The notes beneath the pieces were generated by a model, which ran no database searches, was not told the origin of the DNA, and saw only the letters and a list, made by a program, of their open reading frames with translations. A DNA stretch of 64,000 nt from an uncultured Pseudomonadales bacterium (lineage in GTDB: Bacteria > Pseudomonadota > Gammaproteobacteria > Pseudomonadales > CANNCY01), in assembly GCA_947503335.1 (NCBI GenBank), contig CANNCY010000002.1, positions 248,001-312,000 on the forward strand, in the 5' to 3' direction. How positions within the stretch are numbered: the stretch's first letter is position 1; each line of letters begins with the position of its first letter. This document shows positions 59,425-64,000 of this stretch, piece after piece. A program made the position numbers and the translations under genes.

Positions 59425-60741
59425 ATGATTCGTCTAGCACAATTTGCATATCTTCGAATACTGTTAAGCCTAGTCTTTGTATTAGGTATTACGTTCGTGC
59501 TTTGGTTTAGCGCTTATCTAAATCCAAACGAAGCGCCTATTCCAGCTCAAATTAAGCTATTCGCTTTATGCTTGTTAGCACCTTTGTTATTCAAGCTAGT
59601 ACTGCAGCTGTATGGATTAGTCGGATATAACCTAACTCGTCAAACCTACGCTAAGCCCATCTATCCGACCATATCGGTGATCGTTCCGGCCTATAACGAA
59701 GAAGTAGGCATCACCAAAACGCTCGACTCTATCGCGGCTAGTAACTACCCACACACTCAGATCATAGTAGTAAACGACGGTAGCACTGATAACACCCATA
59801 ACAAAATCACTCAGTGGCTTAAAGACAGCAACACCAACAGCGAGTGCCTGTACATCAATCAAGACAATGGCGGCAAGGCAAAGGCACTGAACAACGCGCT
59901 AAATCAGGCAACGGGCGAGATCATTGTAACTGTCGACGCAGACAGTGTGGTCGCTGCGAATACGCTTTTTGAGATCGTTCAACCGTTTAAAGACGAACAA
60001 GTTGGCGCGGTAGCGGGCAATATTGTTGTGCACGCTAGTGGCAACTTACTTACGTGGGTTCAGCAACTAGAATACTTAGTTGGCTTTATGATTAAGCGCG
60101 CTGATTCATTCTTTAATAGTGTCTATATCATCGGGGGCGCAGCCGCTGCCTATCGAACGTCTGCGCTGCAGCAAGTAGGCCACTTTGATCATCGATTGAT
60201 TACAGAAGATATCGAGCTATCGGTACGCATGCTATCTGCTGGCTTTAAAACTAAGTTTGCCTCAAAGGCCGCAGTGATCACCGAAGCGCCGACAAAGATT
60301 GGCTGTTTAGTTAAGCAGCGTTTGCGCTGGAAGTACGGCCGTATCCAAACCCTTTATAAACATCGTTCGCTATTTTTTAGTCGCAATCACAATCGCTATC
60401 TAAGCTATGTGCAGTTGCCGATGTCGCTTTACGCAGAGTTCATGCTAACCATGCAATGGCCTCTAGCTTTTGTGTTGATCGGTATCGCTATATGGTCGCA
60501 AAGTTTTATTCATCTTGCGTTAGCGTCTGTGGTGTTAGGTGCAGTGATACTAACGCTTACACTGTCTGACCGAAACCGAGGGCATCACCGTAACCTATTG
60601 CTGCTAGCACCTGCTAGCTGGCTGGTGATACCCCTGATCGAACTTGCCGAAACCCTTGCACTCGCCAAAACCATCAAACGCTTCGCCTTTGGCCAAGGCG
60701 TAACCTGGCAAAGCTGGTCGCGCAAGGGTATCAATCGATAG
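59425..60741 (+). CDS. Family 2 glycosyltransferase, membrane-bound (PgaC-like)
   Basis: The 438-residue protein is a processive-type GT2 enzyme. Two N-terminal membrane helices (about 10-30 and 45-65) precede the catalytic domain with IVVNDGSTD, VDADS, the TEDIELSVRML acceptor motif and QRLRWKYG (QxxRW), followed by further helices (about 335-420). This set is like poly-N-acetylglucosamine or hyaluronan-type synthases. No pgaA, pgaB or pgaD homologue lies beside it, so the product is not known. Confidence 0.83.
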   Translation: MIRLAQFAYLRILLSLVFVLGITFVLWFSAYLNPNEAPIPAQIKLFALCLLAPLLFKLVLQLYGLVGYNLTRQTYAKPIYPTISVIVPAYNEEVGITKTLDSIAASNYPHTQIIVVNDGSTDNTHNKITQWLKDSNTNSECLYINQDNGGKAKALNNALNQATGEIIVTVDADSVVAANTLFEIVQPFKDEQVGAVAGNIVVHASGNLLTWVQQLEYLVGFMIKRADSFFNSVYIIGGAAAAYRTSALQQVGHFDHRLITEDIELSVRMLSAGFKTKFASKAAVITEAPTKIGCLVKQRLRWKYGRIQTLYKHRSLFFSRNHNRYLSYVQLPMSLYAEFMLTMQWPLAFVLIGIAIWSQSFIHLALASVVLGAVILTLTLSDRNRGHHRNLLLLAPASWLVIPLIELAETLALAKTIKRFAFGQGVTWQSWSRKGINR

Positions 60742-60751
60742 CTAAGCGCTA

Positions 60752-61843
60752 TTAATCGATGTTTGGCGTGTTCTCAGCGAAGTACTCCATATTATCAGCG
60801 TTCTTAATCGCTTCATCTGGATTGTCGTTCGCTAAGTCGTGAGCACCTGCCTGACCGTAAACAAAGTCGTCAGTACCCGCTACTACAGTAAAGTGACTCA
60901 CTTCGTGTATCAGTACACCCGCCTTAGAGTCAGTACCCAAAGCCGGCGCTGCCCAGAAAGAACGGCACAGATAAACTGTATAGGGCTCATCAGGATATAC
61001 GTGCGCATAGTAGTTACCCTTACAGCCACAGTCGTACTCCATATCAGCGGTCTGTAGCGCATTGCCAATTGCCGCAAAATCAGTCTCTACTGAATCCCAG
61101 CGCGCTGCATCATAGGCACCAAACCAATGCGCATAGCGGCCAGCGTCGTTTGAAGCACTACGAAGGTAGTCATACGCTACATCGGCTAATACGATTGCGT
61201 CGGCCTCGGCCTGAACTAGCTCAGCTTGCTGGGTAGCGTCGCATGATAAAAAGCCTGGTGTAGGCTCTTCGCAGTTCTTTTTGCAGTCACCGCCGCCACC
61301 GCCGCCATTACCGCCACGGGCGAATTGGCGCTTGCTTGGGCGCACGTACTCTCGGCCCCACACAAAGGTGTCTTTAGCAGAAGAGGCCATTTGCGCTCGC
61401 CCAGCATTAGACATAGTTAAGCCAAAGCCTTTTGCGTTATAGGCAACCTTGTAACTGCCCGTACCGCTAAAGTCATACCCGTCGGCTAAGTCGGCATTCA
61501 ATACAATTTGCTGACCTGGCTTAAGAATACGGTAATCTGCTTTAGTGGGAGCAGAACGTTTTACGTGGCGGCCCTTATAAGCAACTGGCATACCTTCGAG
61601 GGTGATTTTAAATAGGTCATCCTCCCAGTCGCCCTCAGATTTAGGCATCTTGTACTTCAACACGCCTACGTTGCTTGAGGTAGTGTTAGTTAGCTTCAGC
61701 TTAACCATCACACGCTCGTTCTTTTTGAACTCGCCTTGCGCGAACTCGATCTCAGCTTTTATCGGGCCAGCTACTGCGCCAGATACTACAAAAGAGAGTA
61801 CAAGCCCTATTAACAAGCGAAGTTGCTTTTTAATAGAAAACAT
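60752..61843 (-). CDS. Secreted M35 (deuterolysin/aspzincin-type) metallopeptidase
   Basis: The 363-residue exported zinc peptidase has a signal peptide ending near AVAG, an N-terminal beta-sandwich like the propeptide of Aeromonas M35 enzymes (about 25-150), a Gly-rich hinge with GGNGGGGGGD and a C-terminal catalytic domain. The zinc site is HEVSH (313-317) followed by GTDDFVYG (323-330), whose Asp is the third ligand of the aspzincin clan. Peptidyl-Lys preference is possible in this family but not shown by sequence. AAGGAG precedes the ATG. It is divergent from the LPPG protein gene. Confidence 0.88.
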   Translation of the reverse strand: MFSIKKQLRLLIGLVLSFVVSGAVAGPIKAEIEFAQGEFKKNERVMVKLKLTNTTSSNVGVLKYKMPKSEGDWEDDLFKITLEGMPVAYKGRHVKRSAPTKADYRILKPGQQIVLNADLADGYDFSGTGSYKVAYNAKGFGLTMSNAGRAQMASSAKDTFVWGREYVRPSKRQFARGGNGGGGGGDCKKNCEEPTPGFLSCDATQQAELVQAEADAIVLADVAYDYLRSASNDAGRYAHWFGAYDAARWDSVETDFAAIGNALQTADMEYDCGCKGNYYAHVYPDEPYTVYLCRSFWAAPALGTDSKAGVLIHEVSHFTVVAGTDDFVYGQAGAHDLANDNPDEAIKNADNMEYFAENTPNID

Positions 61844-61997
61844 AGTTTCTCCTTTTATTGTTATGTCATCTCCATTTGATGACTAGGCAACTATAGAATC
61901 ATTATTTAAAAATGCGAACTGTTTTTACTTAAGCCCGTACATAAATGAGAGCTAATTCAATATACTCGTATAAATGGTATAGATACGGTAAATCGAT

Positions 61998-62306
61998 ATG
62001 AAACAACTTATCATTGCAATACTTGCTGGTGCAGTTTCTGTCGGGGCGATAGCCAAGCCCCCCAAGGATAAAGACGATAATAAGGCACTGCCACCGGGCT
62101 TAGAGAAGAAAATGGCTACTCAGGGCACATTGCCACCTGGCTGGCAAAAAAAGCTTAAGAAGGGCTCGATTCTTGATATTCAGGTGTACAAAAGCGGTAA
62201 AGTTGTTCAAAAACGAGATCGCAATGGCCACGTGGTTGTGACCATTGATGGCCGTGTTATTCGATTGATCGAAGCGACTCGCGAGATTGTAGATATCTTA
62301 AAATAA
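61998..62306 (+). CDS. Small secreted LPPG-repeat protein
   Basis: The 102-residue protein has a signal peptide (cleavage probably after AIA) and a lysine-rich mature part with two similar units, LPPGLEKKMATQGT and LPPGWQKKLKKGSI, then a short beta-like tail. Such LPPG/LPPGWQKKL proteins are frequent unassigned periplasmic proteins in Gammaproteobacteria; a distant tie to RcnB-like proteins is only a guess. It sits between the M35 peptidase gene (divergent) and the tRNA. Confidence 0.7.
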   Translation: MKQLIIAILAGAVSVGAIAKPPKDKDDNKALPPGLEKKMATQGTLPPGWQKKLKKGSILDIQVYKSGKVVQKRDRNGHVVVTIDGRVIRLIEATREIVDILK

Positions 62307-62319
62307 CCCCTACTTCAGG

Positions 62320-62348
62320 CTTGCTCTGATGGCGCGTATGGGTATACT
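62320..62348 (+). promoter_or_regulatory. Promoter for tRNA-Ile2
   Basis: TTGCTC (62320-62325) and TATACT (62343-62348) are 17 bases apart and end 16 bases before the tRNA. The -10 is close to consensus and the spacing is optimal. Confidence 0.6.
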
Positions 62349-62364
62349 AAGCGTCCTTGAAAAA

Positions 62365-62441
62365 GGGCCTGTAGCTCAGTTGGTTAGAGCAGTCGACTCA
62401 TAATCGATTGGTCGCGGGTTCAAGTCCCTCCAGGCCCACCA
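62365..62441 (+). tRNA. ileX: tRNA-Ile2 (anticodon CAU, lysidine type)
   Basis: Seventy-seven bases fold as a tRNA: perfect acceptor stem GGGCCTG/CAGGCCC, D arm GCTC/GAGC, anticodon arm GTCGA-CTCATAA-TCGAT with CAT at 34-36, variable loop TGGTC, and encoded CCA. The CATAATCG core and TTGGTCGC stretch match E. coli tRNA-Ile2 better than elongator tRNA-Met, so I assign it as the lysidine-modified AUA reader. The T stem GCGGG/CCCTC has a C-T mismatch at 50-64. An integrase gene follows. Confidence 0.88.
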
Positions 62442-62446
62442 TATTT

Positions 62447-62482
62447 AAAGCCCACCCAGTTTTACTGCGGTGGGCTTTTTTT
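62447..62482 (+). terminator. Intrinsic terminator after tRNA-Ile2
   Basis: AAAGCCCACC (62447-62456) and GGTGGGCTTT (62469-62478) form a perfect ten-base stem followed by further T residues. It lies six bases after the CCA end. Confidence 0.9.
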
Positions 62483-62524
62483 ATTTGGGGTGCAGGAGTA
62501 GTGGTTGAGGGCGCAATTACCCGA

Positions 62525-62650
62525 TGACCAGTGTATTTGGTGACCATTTTGAAAATGCTGTGACCAAATGTGACTACATGGTGGTCACAAGGGGGGGGTT
62601 AGTCATTTCGGAGATTGGTCTGACCTGTCGAACATAATCGATTGGTCACA
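62525..62650. repeat. Cluster of TGACCA/TGGTCA motifs before the integrase
   Basis: TGACCA occurs at 62525-62530, 62541-62546 and 62561-62566 (the last as TGTGACCA), and the inverted TGGTCACA at 62582-62589 and 62643-62650. A palindromic GGTCTGACC lies at 62617-62625. A run of eight G is at 62591-62598. No coding frame crosses the region. Repeats of this kind next to an integrase resemble arm-type binding sites of an attachment region. Confidence 0.45.
62627..62647 (+). repeat. Imperfect copy of the tRNA anticodon arm, att-like
   Basis: GTCGA followed by CATAATCGATTGGTC repeats the tRNA segment at 62392-62413, except that CT of the anticodon loop is replaced by a single A. The 15-base core CATAATCGATTGGTC is identical. 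The copy is 234 bases downstream in direct orientation and reaches into the first codons of the integrase. It looks like an attachment-site core or a remnant of recombination at the tRNA. Confidence 0.6.
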
Positions 62651-63622
62651 GACTTTAATCAAACTGATGGCCAATTTTGGGTGGGAGGTCAGCCCTCGCC
62701 CGAGTTTATGCCTACCTTTGGCGCGTTTGCCCATGCGTGGTACGAAGAGAACTCGCCCGCGTGGAGCAAAAGCCACTGCAAGAACACTCGCCAAAGCTTA
62801 AGAACCTATATTGGGCCGGTGTTTGATGCGGTGCGTATTGATCAGATTGATAAGGCGCTGATACTGGCCTTTAGAAACGACATGCTTGCGGGCGAGATTA
62901 CCCGCGAGCCTCCGTCTAACAACTTTGTTAACAAGGTGATCGCCACCCTGCGGCAGGTTATTAACGAGGCGGTTGATCGCTATGGCTTTAAGTCGCCCTT
63001 TGTGGGCTATAGAAAGCTGCGAGCCGAGAAGTCTGAGGTGGTGCCGTTTGATCTTGACGAGGTGCAACGCATCATCGACAACATTCGCCCTGCCTTTAAG
63101 AACTATATCGTGACTAAGTTCTTTACTGGGCTTAGAACGAGCGAGGTGAACGCGTTGCAATGGAAGCATATCAACTTTAAAGAGGGGCTGATTCATGTCC
63201 GAGAGGGGCTTGTGCTTGATGAAGTGACGCCGCTTAAGAACGCGACGAGTAATCGTGATGTGATTATGAGCCCAGAGGTGGCTGATGCCCTTGAGAACCA
63301 GCGCAAGGCTACTGGCAGCTATGACTATGTGTTTTGCAATGACGCTGGCCAACCGATTGATGTCGCGAACTTTACTAGGCGTGTGTGGAAGCCTTTATTG
63401 GCGCAGTTAGAGATTCCCTACCGTAAGCCCTATGACACTCGCCATACCGCCGCTACGCTGATGCTTGTGGCGGGTGAGTCGCCTGCTTTCGTGGCGATGC
63501 AGTTGGGGCACTCGAACACTGAGATGCTGTTTAAGGTGTATAACCGGTTTATTCGTAATTTAACGAGGCAAGATGGCAGTGCGTTTTCGGCACTGCTTGG
63601 TGAGCGAGTGAAGGTTAAGTAG
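62642..63622 (+). CDS. Tyrosine recombinase/integrase, short N-terminus
   Basis: The protein is a phage/ICE-type tyrosine integrase. The core-binding SAM-like domain begins near residue 24 (PTFGAFAHAWYEENS). The catalytic domain has the first Arg in FTGLRTSEVNAL, PYDTRHTAATLML (Tyr in place of the first His, common in this subgroup), QLGHSNTEML and the nucleophile Tyr in FKVYNRFI. The frame opens only at 62624 after a stop. TTG at 62642 gives 326 residues and ATG at 62708 gives 304. Relatives are near 390 with an N-terminal arm-binding domain of about 60 residues, which is missing here. It lies 200 bases after tRNA-Ile2. Confidence 0.88.
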   Translation: MVTDFNQTDGQFWVGGQPSPEFMPTFGAFAHAWYEENSPAWSKSHCKNTRQSLRTYIGPVFDAVRIDQIDKALILAFRNDMLAGEITREPPSNNFVNKVIATLRQVINEAVDRYGFKSPFVGYRKLRAEKSEVVPFDLDEVQRIIDNIRPAFKNYIVTKFFTGLRTSEVNALQWKHINFKEGLIHVREGLVLDEVTPLKNATSNRDVIMSPEVADALENQRKATGSYDYVFCNDAGQPIDVANFTRRVWKPLLAQLEIPYRKPYDTRHTAATLMLVAGESPAFVAMQLGHSNTEMLFKVYNRFIRNLTRQDGSAFSALLGERVKVK

Positions 63623-63809
63623 GTAAGCGGGAATTGATGGTTATTGAGCTAAGGGCCCTGGCTCTATATCTATTACGTCTGCTTACCGTTGAAAATCGTT
63701 ATTTGAAGTGGCAGTATCCAATTTCAAGATCGACTCACACTCAGAAGAGTGTCTAGAACACTCAGGCCTTATCAGTTAGCTGCTCATCGTAATAGGAAGC
63801 ATTGGTATA

Positions 63810-64000
63810 ATGATCAAAACTCTGACTAGTAGGACGCTGTTAAAAACGATTAAATACGCAGCTGTGTGTCTTGCCGTTGTAATTTCAACTCAAAGTATTG
63901 CTGATAGCTATTCGCCGAATCAGTTTCAACATACTGCAGAAATACGCAAAAGGGTAGACTCCTATTTTACCCAAATTGAGAAAAAAGACTTTTCAGGAGC
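63810..64000 (+). CDS. Exported protein, start only (partial)
   Basis: The frame from ATG 63810 stays open to the window end (63 full codons). AGGAAG lies ten bases upstream. It starts with a signal peptide: MIKTLTSRTLLKTIKYAA then a hydrophobic stretch to SIA, with cleavage before DSYSPNQ. The mature start includes RKRVDSYFTQIEKKDFSGA, which resembles the beginning of beta-lactamase-related serine hydrolases (normally followed by a VLVAK-like strand), but the part seen is too short to be sure. It may be cargo of the element carrying the integrase or chromosomal. Confidence 0.6.
   Translation, partial: MIKTLTSRTLLKTIKYAAVCLAVVISTQSIADSYSPNQFQHTAEIRKRVDSYFTQIEKKDFSG

Noticed and set aside
62591-62598. 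Run of eight G as a phase-variation tract
   Set aside because: It is in noncoding DNA, and no promoter spacing or gene start depends on it that I can see.
62480-62641. Frameshifted N-terminal arm domain of the integrase
   Set aside because: No frame in this stretch gives residues like the expected arm-binding domain; stops are frequent.
1-64000. CRISPR array, insertion sequences or rRNA genes
   Set aside because: No regularly spaced repeats, transposase genes with terminal repeats, or rRNA stretches were seen.

Overview
The window is a contiguous piece of a gammaproteobacterial chromosome. Gene order and protein types point to a Pseudomonas-like lineage, probably marine (Pseudomonadales, Cellvibrionales or Oceanospirillales in the broad sense). 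Supporting features are trpG-trpD-trpC beside a Vfr-type CRP protein and a divergent OsmC protein, an lptD-surA-pdxA-rsmA-apaH block with murU beside it, rpsU-yqeY-dnaG-rpoD with tsaD and folB upstream, a phhA-phhB-tyrR locus, and a TPR lipoprotein overlapping mrcB. I cannot name the genus from sequence alone. Almost all of the window is housekeeping DNA; only the last 2 kb or so (tRNA plus integrase) looks accessory.

Layout. 1-8 kb (minus strand): carA-carB-greA, then mrcB-lpoP. A roughly 190-base gap between these blocks holds a promoter and a strong terminator that may frame an unannotated small RNA. 8-15 kb: a PfkB-type sugar/nucleoside kinase (plus strand), then on the minus strand the phenylalanine hydroxylase operon phhA-phhB-tyrR with a perfect TyrR box, DNA polymerase II, a DUF2333 protein and a lipoprotein. 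15-26.7 kb (plus strand): dsbD, aroQ-accB-accC-prmA, a zinc-ribbon/DUF3426 protein, dusB-fis, purH-purD and coq7. 26.8-37 kb: osmC (minus) and vfr/crp (plus), then a long minus-strand run murU, rpe, trpE, ppk1, ppx, trpG, trpD, trpC. 37-43.5 kb (plus): lptD-surA-pdxA-rsmA-apaH, closed by a convergent VanZ-like gene. 43.9-50.5 kb (plus): prkA-yeaH-spoVR, cca, folM. 50.5-52.4 kb (minus): tsaD-folB-folK. 52.6-57.5 kb (plus): rpsU, yqeY, dnaG, rpoD. 57.6-62.3 kb: a secreted CocE-type hydrolase, a family-2 glycosyltransferase, a secreted M35-type metallopeptidase (minus) and a small secreted LPPG-repeat protein. 62.3-64 kb: tRNA-Ile2(CAU), a repeat-rich gap, a tyrosine integrase lacking its N-terminal arm domain, and the start of another exported protein.

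The points that look least ordinary are these. (1) A TyrR-family regulator consists of ACT, PAS and the DNA-binding tail with the whole AAA+ domain missing; it lies at the end of the operon that carries a perfect TyrR box. (2) A candidate small RNA sits between lpoP and carA. (3) ppk1-ppx is embedded between trpE and trpGDC, with one-base TAATG stop/start overlaps. (4) murU lacks its usual partner amgK at this locus. (5) The anticodon arm of the tRNA is imperfectly duplicated exactly at the start of a shortened integrase, beside a cluster of TGACCA motifs.
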